From positions 1 to 64,000 of IMG/VR virus record IMGVR_UViG_3300047375_000952: a stretch of DNA of 64,000 bases; one strand, given 5' to 3'. A program made the position numbers and the translations under genes. Every line of letters begins with the position of its first letter. Within the stretch, counting starts at the first letter, position 1. This document shows positions 1 through 9,200 of this stretch, piece by piece. This DNA is from a virus. Below the pieces are notes generated by a model that did not search any database, had not been told where the DNA came from, and saw only the letters and a program-made list of their open reading frames with translations.

Positions 1-2
1 CT

Positions 3-581
3 CTCTATGTGAATGTAGAGTTTAAGAGTCCTCTTAGGGCGGGAGGGTCTTATGGTTTCGGTAATACGGCACACATCATCACTTTCTATTTCGATTCAGG
101 GAAGACCACTTGGGGGGCTTTTGAGCTTGATAAGATAGAGGATGTGGCGAGACATGAGTTAGTTCACCTCATGCAGAAAGAAATCGCTATTCAGCGCCAC
201 TTAAGTAAGCCGAATGTTTCTCCTAGAGAATACAGAGATACAGGGCTCCCACGCTCAAGATATGACAAGACTTTCAGGCAACCTAACATCTTTGACTCGG
301 ATGATGTTGAAGATAAGAAAGAGCTACTGAAGTCAATGAGGGATCAGTACAGATCTGAGGGTCTAGACCCTCGTCTTATTTCTGTTCATGCGCTCGATGA
401 TATTGAGTTTTATTCCCGTCTCTTAGATGAGGTGACTAACTTTAGGAAGAGAAATCCTCAGCCTAAGAACAGGGATATACGCGCTCACCTAGACCGCAGT
501 CAGTTCTTTCAATCTCTTAAAAGGTACAAGCCTAGAAATTGGAAGAAAGCTGTGGGCATCTTCGTGGATGAGGTTGTGTGA
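3..581 (+). CDS. Putative HExxH zinc metallopeptidase, 5'-truncated by window edge
   Basis: The reading frame is open to the first bases of the window, so this is the C-terminal part of a longer protein; an internal GTG at 9 is probably not the start. The HELVH sequence (about residues 49-53 counted from that GTG) is the zinc-binding and catalytic motif of gluzincin or metzincin peptidases; no third metal ligand can be assigned. The last 79 residues are nearly identical to the end of the next gene, so the two are tandem duplicates. Its stop overlaps the next start by one base (TGATG), implying translational coupling. Peptidase activity is inferred from the motif alone. Confidence 0.6.
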   Translation, partial: LYVNVEFKSPLRAGGSYGFGNTAHIITFYFDSGKTTWGAFELDKIEDVARHELVHLMQKEIAIQRHLSKPNVSPREYRDTGLPRSRYDKTFRQPNIFDSDDVEDKKELLKSMRDQYRSEGLDPRLISVHALDDIEFYSRLLDEVTNFRKRNPQPKNRDIRAHLDRSQFFQSLKRYKPRNWKKAVGIFVDEVV

Positions 582-1708
582 TGAGAGTAAGAGCATCTGA
601 ACCTAAAAGTGCGGGCTTGATAAGACCTCCAAGACACCTCGTAGAAGAAGTTACTGAAAGGCTTCAGGCTAAGTTTGCGAGCTATTGGGTCAACAAGCAG
701 AATCTCCTAGAAGAGAGTTCTTTCTTAAATAAGGATCTGATATCAGACCTAAACGAGTCTTTTGAGGATTTAGAAGACGCTTCTGACTCGCTTAGGAGAG
801 ATAATGGTGTTCGCTACATCAGGCTGTTAGATCGCGCCGAGCTTTTTCTTGATGAGCTCACATCGTCTTGGAGAGGGGGCTTGAAACAGCCATCTTCTCT
901 TAACAGGGTGAAGGCGAAGATCCGTGATCTGAAGTCTTTAAGCTATTCGGACAGCCCTAGAGATTTTAGGCGCTCCGTTGGTGATTTAGAGGGGGACTTT
1001 TTCAGTCTGATGTCCGACCTTAAGAGTCTTTACAAGGGTCGGACTCCTTTCATATCTGCTTCGGCAAGACCTTTATATGAGAGACTTGCCAAGATTCAGG
1101 ATTCTATTAAGACTAATGTACTTCATACAGAGGAGCTTGGAGATCTCACATTAGTAGGGAAAGTAGAACAGGGGTCTAAGAGTTCTGAAAAGAGTCCTGC
1201 TTACTATAAGCTCTATGATCCGAGTCAAGATTCGATTTCTCTTTCTAGAGAGAAAAAGCATATTATAGGCGTGGTCATGTTCTCAGAGGAAAGAAACTTA
1301 GGTGTGGAAGAGCTGAGAGAGATTGAGGACTTTGCCCGACATGAGCTTGTCCATGCTTTTCAGAGACAGATGGCTTTAAATGCGGGAGTTTCTGAAGCGG
1401 GTTTACCTACCTCAAGTAGAGACAGAACTTTTCGGCAACACGACAGGGAGAAAGAAAAGACCCTCAGAAATCAGTACAGATCTGAGGGTCTTGATCCTAG
1501 TCTCATTTCGATCCATGCGCTCGACGACATTGAGTTTTATTCTCGTCTCTTAGATGAGGTGACTAACTTTAGGGAGAGAAATCCTCAGCCTAAGAACAGT
1601 GACATTAGAAGCTACTTAAACCACAGGAAGTTCTTTCAATCTCTTAAAAGGTACAAGCCTAGAAATTGGAAGAAAGCGGTGGGCATCTTCGTGAATGAGG
1701 TCGTGTAA
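581..1708 (+). CDS. Putative HExxH zinc metallopeptidase, tandem paralog
   Basis: A 375-residue protein starting at the ATG that overlaps the upstream stop. The N-terminus MRVRAS fits the M-x-R-x-A/S start shared by many proteins in this window. Residues about 20-180 are helical and charged with no recognised domain. HELVH at residues 254-258 is a zinc-metallopeptidase motif. The C-terminal third repeats the upstream gene (bases 345-581 match 1472-1708 with scattered substitutions), with a conserved HALDDIEFYSRLLDEVTNF segment. The conserved downstream E and D residues could supply the third zinc ligand, which I cannot settle. Target unknown; a packaged or host-directed peptidase is possible. 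Confidence 0.6.
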   Translation: MRVRASEPKSAGLIRPPRHLVEEVTERLQAKFASYWVNKQNLLEESSFLNKDLISDLNESFEDLEDASDSLRRDNGVRYIRLLDRAELFLDELTSSWRGGLKQPSSLNRVKAKIRDLKSLSYSDSPRDFRRSVGDLEGDFFSLMSDLKSLYKGRTPFISASARPLYERLAKIQDSIKTNVLHTEELGDLTLVGKVEQGSKSSEKSPAYYKLYDPSQDSISLSREKKHIIGVVMFSEERNLGVEELREIEDFARHELVHAFQRQMALNAGVSEAGLPTSSRDRTFRQHDREKEKTLRNQYRSEGLDPSLISIHALDDIEFYSRLLDEVTNFRERNPQPKNSDIRSYLNHRKFFQSLKRYKPRNWKKAVGIFVNEVV

Positions 1709-1709
1709 T

Positions 1710-3356
1710 ATGTCTATTTTAGAGCAGTCGCTAAAGACACTAGAAGATAACTTAGAGAGACGATATCAGGGTCTTGTTTTATGGACTTCTTTCCTATCGA
1801 GCGGGGATGAATATCACGCCCCTATCGTCAGGATCATGACAGTTCAGATCCCCTCAGAAAATCGAAAGCAAGGTTTGGGTTCAGAGGTCATGTCTCAGAT
1901 TATCTCTTGGGCTGATGATCATGGTGTTATGTTATCTCTTTCTCCTTCAACAGACTTCGGCGCGAGCTCCGTGTCTCGTTTGACTAAGTTTTATAGGAGA
2001 TTTGGGTTCAAGCCTAACAAGGGTAGGAACAAAGATTTCAGGACAAGAGATACCATGCTCAGAAACCCTTCTCTGAGAAAGAACTCTTCGGGGAAAGATA
2101 CTTCGTACAAGAAGCCTCGTAAGTGGGATAAAGAGCACTGTGAGTCCAAGATCTGTGGCGAGATGGGCTTCTCAGAGAAAGCGTCTTGTAGACCATATAA
2201 GAACTGCTATGGGGTCAAAAAAGGGTCTAGTAGTCCATATAGGGTAGCTTCCCGATATCTACGATCAGCACAGAGAGATGGCCCCAAACTTAAGAATACA
2301 GGTCATGGCGGTCTTTCCACTTGGTTTGCGGGTCATGGTGGGGGTAAGCCCGATGAGCGAGCTACATGGGGTGATTGGATCGCGATCACTCCGATCAAAC
2401 ACACCGTAGAGAAAGAAAACGGGGAGTCTAAGACTTATGAGGCAGGAGACATTGTTGGCCCATGTGCCATCTCTAGTGAGCCGAGTTGGAGAAGCGTCAC
2501 GGATGGAGGAAAGAACCCACTCAAGTGTATGCCGAGAGACAAAGCCCACGATCTCACGAAAGAACAGAGGGCTACGTTGGCGCGCAAGAAGAGGAGTGAG
2601 GAGGCTAAGAGTGAGGGTCAGAAGCCTGTTCTCACACCGACGTTCTCTGAAGAGGGCAAGGACTTGATCAAAGACAAATCGGCGGCTCGCCCCATCCGTA
2701 TAGATAAGCGCCCTTTAAGAGAGCTTACAGACCAAGCTTGGGGTCAGATTGAGAAACGCGCCGAGAAAGCTACAGAGAAGGGTGTGTCTTATATCTCTGA
2801 GGCTTCTAGGTTTCCTCACTTTCTAGTAGGCAAACTTAGTGTCGGTGAAGAGAGTGTCTATGTCACTGCTGAGATTGATAAAGATAGAGAAGGTAGTGGG
2901 CTATATATCTTTAATGACCATCACATCATCATTCGGATAAAGGACTACCCCGCGAACCTGACACACCCTTTGACTCGTAAATATTCAAACTTCGAGGCTA
3001 AATTCAAAAGAGAGTTCTTAGGTATCCTTGAGCATGAGGTGACTCATGCCTACGACAAGATTCTTTACCATAAGAATATGGAGGGATACGGGAGAAAGAA
3101 TAAGTCAGTAGCTGAGGCTCGGAGGTATGTGAACCACAGCTCAGAGGTTAAGGCTTTTCTACAGCAGATTGCGTCTGAGTCCGAAGAGTATCTGAGAAAG
3201 AACTACGGTCTTTCTAAAGAGTCGATTAGAGATCATTTCATGGAGGCTCTGAAAAGATCTAAAACGTACTTTGAGATCGGCGGAGTCTTAACACCCAAGA
3301 GCTTCAAGTACATCAAGAGCGCGGTGGTCACTCATCTCTTGGATCAAGTCGTATGA
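1710..3356 (+). CDS. GNAT acetyltransferase / conserved phage domain / HExxH fusion protein
   Basis: A 548-residue multidomain protein; the ATG at 1710 follows the upstream stop by one base. Residues about 40-130 look like a GNAT N-acetyltransferase: RKQGLGSEVM matches the acetyl-CoA pyrophosphate loop (Q/RxxGxG/A) and FYRRFGFKP is a typical GNAT end. A Cys-rich segment follows (MGFSEKASCRPYKNCYG) and the motif RVASRYLRSA. The middle domain has DIVGPCAIS and NPLKCMPR, a pattern I associate with conserved phage proteins of unknown function. The C-terminal domain carries HEVTH at 442-446. It is third in a run of HExxH genes, suggesting one functional set. The combined function is unknown. Confidence 0.6.
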   Translation: MSILEQSLKTLEDNLERRYQGLVLWTSFLSSGDEYHAPIVRIMTVQIPSENRKQGLGSEVMSQIISWADDHGVMLSLSPSTDFGASSVSRLTKFYRRFGFKPNKGRNKDFRTRDTMLRNPSLRKNSSGKDTSYKKPRKWDKEHCESKICGEMGFSEKASCRPYKNCYGVKKGSSSPYRVASRYLRSAQRDGPKLKNTGHGGLSTWFAGHGGGKPDERATWGDWIAITPIKHTVEKENGESKTYEAGDIVGPCAISSEPSWRSVTDGGKNPLKCMPRDKAHDLTKEQRATLARKKRSEEAKSEGQKPVLTPTFSEEGKDLIKDKSAARPIRIDKRPLRELTDQAWGQIEKRAEKATEKGVSYISEASRFPHFLVGKLSVGEESVYVTAEIDKDREGSGLYIFNDHHIIIRIKDYPANLTHPLTRKYSNFEAKFKREFLGILEHEVTHAYDKILYHKNMEGYGRKNKSVAEARRYVNHSSEVKAFLQQIASESEEYLRKNYGLSKESIRDHFMEALKRSKTYFEIGGVLTPKSFKYIKSAVVTHLLDQVV

Positions 3357-3366
3357 TTTGCATCCG

Positions 3367-3383
3367 CTAGGATTAAATCTTAG
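3367..3383 (+). terminator. Small stem-loop after the metallopeptidase operon
   Basis: CTAGGAT/ATCTTAG forms a 7-bp stem with one G-T pair and a TAA loop ten bases after the stop of the preceding gene. There is no T-run, so it may be a weak terminator or an RNA-processing site rather than an intrinsic terminator. Confidence 0.3.
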
Positions 3384-3437
3384 TGGATATATGGTACAGT
3401 GGTTTCTTTCTTCCCCCGAACGTAAAGGACTGCGCCA

Positions 3438-4457
3438 ATGGTGATTGCAGAATATATTTGGATTGATGGAGGCTCGCCCACCGCGAGAGTTCGTTCTAAG
3501 ACTAGGGTTCTTCCTCCTGTAAACGGACTCCCTCAATTCCCTGATTGGTCTTTCGACGGCTCGTCCACAGAGCAAGCTGTGGGAGACAACTCTGATTGCG
3601 TCTTACGCCCTGTAAAGGTCGTAAGCGACCCTATTCGGGGAGATCAGAATGTGCTCGTCCTCTGTGAAGTCTTTCTCGCAGATGGTGTGACTCCTCACCC
3701 CTCTAACTACAGATCTCAGCTAACGAGCGTCTACGATAGAGAAATGATGGCGTGGGGAGGCTTTGAGCAAGAGTATACTCTTTTTGAGGGATCGAAGCCT
3801 GTGGGTTTTCCCTCAGAAAGAAGATTCCCACCCGCTCAAGGACCTTACTACTGCGGAGTGGGCTCAGATGAGGTGGCGGGACGCGCTCTTGTAGAAAAGC
3901 ATCTTGAGCTTTGTCTTAAAGCAGACATCCCCATCACAGGTGTGAACGCTGAGGTCATGCCCGGTCAGTGGGAGTTCCAAGTTGGAGGTCCACACATAGA
4001 CATCGTTGATTCTTCAGACTATGTGTGGATCGCAAGATGGCTCTTATATCGTGTTGGGGAAGAGTTCAATCTCTCTGCGACCCTTGACCCTAAGCCCGTC
4101 CCCGGAGATTGGAATGGCGCGGGTATGCACACTAACTTCTCTACTGCGAGCACTAGAGAGGACGGCGTGGGCTTCTCGAACATAGAGAAGATTCTTAAAA
4201 CCATGTCAGGGCGACTGACAGGTCACCTTGAAGCCTATGGAGACGGCTACGAGATCCGCCTCACGGGTAAGCATGAGACGTGTCGCTATGACGAGTTTAG
4301 GTGGGGCGCGTCTGACCGTACCGCGAGCGTCCGAATACCTCTTGAGACAGTTCAGAATTCTAAGGGCTATTTCGAGGATAGAAGACCCAACGCGAACGCT
4401 GACCCATACAGGGTTTCTAAGGAGCTTGTTCTTTCTACGAAGATCGCTCTAGGATAA
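3438..4457 (+). CDS. Glutamine synthetase, type II (GSII)
   Basis: A 339-residue enzyme for ATP-dependent condensation of glutamate and ammonia to glutamine. It has the GSII hallmarks: DGSST (40-44), the GFEQEYTL metal site (E110, E112), GVNAEVMPGQWEFQVG (E172, E179), GAGMHTNFST with H231, RLTGKHET, FRWGASDRTASVRIP and YFEDRRPNANADPY near the end. The length is close to that of eukaryotic and GSII enzymes (about 350) and well below bacterial GSI (about 470), and no frameshift is seen, so it should be active. AAAGGAC lies before the ATG. It sits alone between accessory and structural genes, consistent with an auxiliary metabolic gene that redirects host nitrogen metabolism. Confidence 0.93.
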   Translation: MVIAEYIWIDGGSPTARVRSKTRVLPPVNGLPQFPDWSFDGSSTEQAVGDNSDCVLRPVKVVSDPIRGDQNVLVLCEVFLADGVTPHPSNYRSQLTSVYDREMMAWGGFEQEYTLFEGSKPVGFPSERRFPPAQGPYYCGVGSDEVAGRALVEKHLELCLKADIPITGVNAEVMPGQWEFQVGGPHIDIVDSSDYVWIARWLLYRVGEEFNLSATLDPKPVPGDWNGAGMHTNFSTASTREDGVGFSNIEKILKTMSGRLTGHLEAYGDGYEIRLTGKHETCRYDEFRWGASDRTASVRIPLETVQNSKGYFEDRRPNANADPYRVSKELVLSTKIALG

Positions 4458-4460
4458 AAC

Positions 4461-4500
4461 ATTTATGCTAGACTTTCTTATAAAAGAAAGAGAGTCTAGC
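4461..4500 (+). promoter_or_regulatory. TTTAT box plus RBS-sequestering leader hairpin
   Basis: An ATTTATG box (4461-4467) comes directly after the glutamine synthetase stop. The stem GCTAGAC+TTTCTT pairs with AAGAAA+GTCTAGC (4467-4500) with a 4-nt bulge and a 4-nt loop. The Shine-Dalgarno-like AAGAAAGAGAG lies in the 3' arm and the start codon at 4501 abuts the stem, so folding would hide the ribosome site. The same arrangement recurs upstream of other genes in the window. Confidence 0.55.
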
Positions 4501-4692
4501 ATGAGAGAAAAAAACCCGACATATCCCGTAATCTTAGTGGGTGTAGACAAGAAAGAAAGCATAGGCTTTCAGAGGCTCAAAGTCGTTCAAGAGAGTCGAG
4601 ATGGACTACACGTCTCTGATCTCCACTTGAAGGGTGCTGTGTCCGTACAGATGGTCAACGACACTCTTATTGTGTTCGTTAAAGAGGAGTAG
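4501..4692 (+). CDS. Small hypothetical protein, 63 residues
   Basis: The start at 4501 is preferred over an in-frame ATG at 4465, which lies inside the leader hairpin and lacks an RBS. The protein is small, with alternating hydrophobic and charged residues (predicted beta-rich) and no recognised motif. It lies just upstream of a structural gene with a 5-base gap and is probably co-transcribed with it. Function unknown. Confidence 0.6.
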   Translation: MREKNPTYPVILVGVDKKESIGFQRLKVVQESRDGLHVSDLHLKGAVSVQMVNDTLIVFVKEE

Positions 4693-4697
4693 ACGTT

Positions 4698-5810
4698 ATG
4701 TTCCACCATTTAACTTTAGCTGTCCGAGACAGAGTGATTCGGGAGCTGAGAGACTTTTGGTCTGATCACCCACGCTACCCTGATTTCGCTCAGAATATAC
4801 AGGGTAAGTACAGCTTTGAAGAGCGTCCTCAGTTCGGCATGGTTGTGAGGACAGGGGGTGCTAATAACGTGGTTCTTTCTCCCGACAACTTTATAGGTAC
4901 GGTTGAAGGCTATGTGAGCCTCGCGAGGCTTCCTGATAAGAATTACTTGGGATCAGTAGATTGGGTTAGAGAGGATTCTCATCAGATGCCCGATGAGCCT
5001 GGAGTCTACGTGCTTTCTGTTCACGAGGCTGAGGGTGTTGATCCCGCGTCGAGAGAGTTCGATGTCTACTACACAAGGTATCGGCGCGTAGTAGAGGACA
5101 ACTTAATGTTCTCGTCACCTACAGAGATCACACTTAACGGCACTCCTATAGAGGATTCTCTTAGGATTATAGAAGAGCCGTCAGGCCGTATTCTAGGGAT
5201 GTCTGAGTACGTCTTACAGGATAGTGCGGTCACGCTGATGGAAGAAGTGCGTAGAGGGTTGCGTCTAAGGGCGCTTTATACCGAGGAGAACACCCAACAA
5301 GGTCCTTTCAGAGTGAAGCCCGCAGTTGCGTACAGAAAGATCATCAAAGGTGTGGTTATTTCTTTCGGGAGGCGTTTAAGAAAAGGTGATGAAGTAGCGA
5401 TCATCGTAGCTGAAGAAAGAGAACAGGTTGCTCACGAATACGGTGGTCGATGGGATGTGAGTGTGGACATAGACTTAATCACAAGAGACGTTCATTCACA
5501 GGCTGATATTGCGGATCAGACTGCGGTGTGGTTATGGGCTCAGCTCAGACCTAAGCTCACGAACTTGGGGCTAGAGCTCTCTGATGTTTCTTTAGGCGGT
5601 GAGTCTGAGGAGGTCTACGACGACAATGGGGATGACTATTTCTACACGGCGAGTTTAAGTTTCTCTCTTCAGGTAGATTGGTTTATTCATTTCCCTCTCG
5701 TTGTGCCGATCCATAGTATTTCTAAACAGGGCATTGAGCTCACTTCGATTACGAGTCCTGTCACGGGTCTTGGAAATCGCTCCCCTGACTTTGTTCAGCG
5801 TCTTTTATAG
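4698..5810 (+). CDS. Putative virion structural protein (tail/neck region)
   Basis: A 370-residue protein with an N-terminal helical part and long beta-rich stretches, and no signal peptide or catalytic motif. It lies upstream of a zinc ribbon protein and the tail sheath in the same orientation, which suggests a tail or neck component. Residues 215-345 alternate hydrophobic and acidic residues and end in a segment with FHFPL-like aromatic content (DWFIHFPLVVPIHSI). Its stop codon overlaps a TTTTATAG box (5803-5810) that may be the promoter for the next genes. Exact role not recognised. Confidence 0.5.
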   Translation: MFHHLTLAVRDRVIRELRDFWSDHPRYPDFAQNIQGKYSFEERPQFGMVVRTGGANNVVLSPDNFIGTVEGYVSLARLPDKNYLGSVDWVREDSHQMPDEPGVYVLSVHEAEGVDPASREFDVYYTRYRRVVEDNLMFSSPTEITLNGTPIEDSLRIIEEPSGRILGMSEYVLQDSAVTLMEEVRRGLRLRALYTEENTQQGPFRVKPAVAYRKIIKGVVISFGRRLRKGDEVAIIVAEEREQVAHEYGGRWDVSVDIDLITRDVHSQADIADQTAVWLWAQLRPKLTNLGLELSDVSLGGESEEVYDDNGDDYFYTASLSFSLQVDWFIHFPLVVPIHSISKQGIELTSITSPVTGLGNRSPDFVQRLL

Positions 5811-5852
5811 TTATTCTATCTCAAGCATAAGAATATAGAAGGAGGACTCTTT

Positions 5853-6287
5853 ATGCCTATCTTGAAGTTTCAATGCGGATCGTGCGGCCTTTCGTCGAGA
5901 AAGAGAGTGCGTAGAGGCACAGGCACTCTTAAGTGTGACTGTGGCGATCAAGCTCGCGTTGAAAACAGCGTCTCTGCTTCTGTGGGCTTCACAGGAAAAG
6001 TAGGTCAGTCGATGAAAGCTCAGGCCACAGGGGTTGAGTCTTTCGATTTAGACTATGACCGAGTGATCGGTGAGGATGCTCGTCAGAAATGGGAGCAGAT
6101 TTACAAGAGGCGGAGAGACAAGTGGGACATCATCGAGTCTTATAAGGTCACAGGAAATGACCTTATAAGAATGCCTGACCAAACCTATGAAGTTCTCCCT
6201 AAGATGGGAGAGACACTCCGCACTAGCAGGGTCACTGCTATGGACAATATGAAATCTAGCTCATCCACTAACAAACAGGAGAAATGA
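5853..6287 (+). CDS. Zinc-ribbon protein upstream of tail sheath
   Basis: A 144-residue protein beginning with a zinc-ribbon-like Cys pattern (FQCGSCG at about 6-12, then KCDCG at about 28), so one structural zinc is likely. The remainder is charged and helical, with a tryptophan- and arginine-rich stretch (RQKWEQIYKRRRDKWD). It has a strong SD (AGAAGGAGG) and its stop overlaps the sheath RBS region. It is one of three small FmdB-like zinc ribbon proteins in the window. Position suggests a part in sheath expression or tail assembly, but this is inference. Confidence 0.55.
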   Translation: MPILKFQCGSCGLSSRKRVRRGTGTLKCDCGDQARVENSVSASVGFTGKVGQSMKAQATGVESFDLDYDRVIGEDARQKWEQIYKRRRDKWDIIESYKVTGNDLIRMPDQTYEVLPKMGETLRTSRVTAMDNMKSSSSTNKQEK

Positions 6288-6289
6288 CT

Positions 6290-9200
6290 ATGGCTATTCG
6301 TGGCGGATACGCACCACCCGGAGTATATACGGAGACAGTATTTGAGTCTCCTACTCCTCAGAGTAACTTTTCGGGGAGACTCCCCCTTCTTATCGGATCG
6401 GGTACTGAGACTTTTGCTCAGAATGGGATCACTCTCGTTCGAGGGTCGAGTGCTACCGTTGATCAGGAAATAGTTGAGGAGGATGCGTCAGGTCGCGTTG
6501 CTCTTTCTCAGAACCCGAACGGCACTTATAACTTAGGTGCTTTCGACGGTCAGACTAACGTAGTGAGAACCCTCCATTGGCCTATCGTCACAGGAGACGG
6601 CTCAGGCTCAACAGCGACGTCAGCGGGATCTGTTTCTGCTACGATCAACGGCTCTCCTGTAGTGGTGCTCGCGATCAAGGGCGCAGATGGTCTTGTGACT
6701 CTTTCTGAAGCCCCTAATGAGGGCGATGACGTTCGTATTTCATATTTCTTTAACCGTACTGATACCTTCGTGGATTCAGAAGATATTACTGATCAAGTCT
6801 CTGCTGAGACATCAGATATCTTCGGCGCGTCAGGATCTATGGAGGTTGGTGTTAATACACGAACTCTGATCATTACCGTTGACGGAACAGCGAGTGTGGT
6901 TGAGCTTCCTCTTAAGCCTCAGAACACCACTCGCGAGAATCACCTCAACGCGATCCTCGGAAAGATCAACGCATCTAGCATCGGAACTCTCGTTGCGAGC
7001 TCATACGTTGACCACAAGGGATCGACGAATCTTAAGCTCGTTGCTGATGGGTCTATCCTCGTAGGGACAGGCTCAGCAAATGAGGTCGTCGGTCTTTTCG
7101 AGGGTCAGCGCGGATCAGCTAGAAACGCTACTTTCTTCACCGACCAAGCTCCGATTGTAGACGGCACTAACGGTGGTATTACTACCTCTGAGGTGAGCGA
7201 CGTCACATTAACTGTAGACGGCGCGCCTGTGATCCCTGTATCACTTGATCCCGCGACAGGCGCGGTAACGCTCGCACAGCCTCCTAGAGTCGGTCAGACA
7301 GTAGCTATTTCTTACTTCTTCAACTCTTTCCGTGACAACTTCGACTATATCCCTTCAAGGGACGTGACCTCAGTCAATCGAGTGTCTCTCATCCCTGAAG
7401 GCGGTGGCGCAGACTCGATCTTCATTGAGGGTGTCAGTTGGGTGCTCAAGGACGACAAGATTTATTGGGGTACTTTCGCATCTGTCTCTGAGGGTACGAC
7501 TCAGAACGGTCAGGTTTCTTTCGGTAGAAATCAGATCACTGCGACCCTCAAAGACGAGAGAATATTCTTAGCAGAGTGTACTCCTGTTTCTGACACCTCA
7601 GTCGTGCCTCCTCGCGTTCTCCCGAACGTGTTCAAGCTCCCTCATCAGCCTACTGACGGTACTGGGATGGGGACTCCTACAAGCAACACGACAAAGGTCA
7701 TCGTTCGCATTGGGTCTAATATTTCAGACGCGCTCGAAAACGATCCTGTAGACGTTGTAAGAGTTAACCCCACCGACTCAACAGTCACCCTCAGCGAGAC
7801 TGTTCCTTTCGGTCAAAAAGTGTTTGCTACTTTCTACTACAACAACATCCAAGATGAGTTTGAGATTGCAGGCGGTGGCTATGAGGTCACAGTGGCTTCT
7901 ATCGGTGGGTCAAACGTCGGTACATACAGCCTCTCGCGCTCAGGATTGCCTCTCTACGGCGTTTCTTTCGAGGGTAAGGGTTCTGACCTCTCTCTCATCA
8001 GTCTTAACTTCCCTTCAGGTAGTGAGACGCTCTCTGATGCGACTCTCGGTTCAGGTAGGGCAGTTGAAGAAACCGTTTCTGTTCAGATCGGAAGTTTCGA
8101 TCCGACTCCCTCTATCTTCGTCGCTCCGAACCCAGCGCCTTTCGCGTTCATTTCGGGCAACTCAGACGAATTTAAGATTACAGTAGATAGCAACGGTGAG
8201 AACACAATCAACCTCAGCTCGCCTTCCACTCAAGGGTCAAGTCTCTTCACTTATCATGTGGGCAACCCTCTCCCATATGTACCTGAGACTGACAACGCTG
8301 ACTTGGGTAATGACGCGATCAGCGGTGACATCTTCTTAAAGATCGACAACGTGGACGTTTCTGTGAACCTCCTCGCTGTTGCTAACGCCACTGCAACGGA
8401 CTTCGCTTTAGCGATCAACACTGCGTTCAACGCTGTTGGCGCTAAATACTACTCAATGGTCACAATGGGCGCGGTTGATCTCTCATCAGGTAGGCACAAC
8501 GTCCTTAGAGTTAACTATGTAGGTGATGCTAACGGTGCGACTCAGCATGACCTCACTCTCACAGCTCAGGCTTACGACAACGCAAGTGATGTGGCGACAG
8601 AGATAGAGACTCAGATTGACGATCTTGCTAACTTCAATGGGGCGGTTGACCTCAACGTATCTGTAGAAGATGGTTTCCTCGTCTTTACTCTTGACGGTCT
8701 TGAGGCGGGAGATACGAGCGGTTACATCGAGTTCCTTTCTACAGGAGACGACACCGACTTTGCTCTGATCTCAGGTATCGACACAGACACGGGCGTTGGC
8801 GGTGCTCAGACTAAGTTCGGTATTCTCCCTGTAGCGAGCTTCGTTTCTACCGACCTTTCTGCTGACTCTAACGCGCTCAAGGATAGGCTCGTCCTCAGAA
8901 ACAGAACTCGTGTCGGTGCAAACTATACTGCACCTGTTCAGCTTGGTCTTGAGGTAACAGGCGGATCACTGTTGGCGGAGTCAGGTCTTGAGCTTGAAGA
9001 AGTTCTTTCTGCGCGTAGTTCAGTGGTCGAGAGTCCTTCTCTCCTCTTAAGAGTAGGTAGGAATGCTCAGTCTGCTGTGAACGGTAGTCCTGAGATTACT
9101 TTCTATGACGGAACGAATGCTCTGTTCGCTCAGAATAATACGCTTAACCTCGATATATCAGGTGAGACTGTCTCTGTTACTTTCTCAGCATCAGGCGCGG

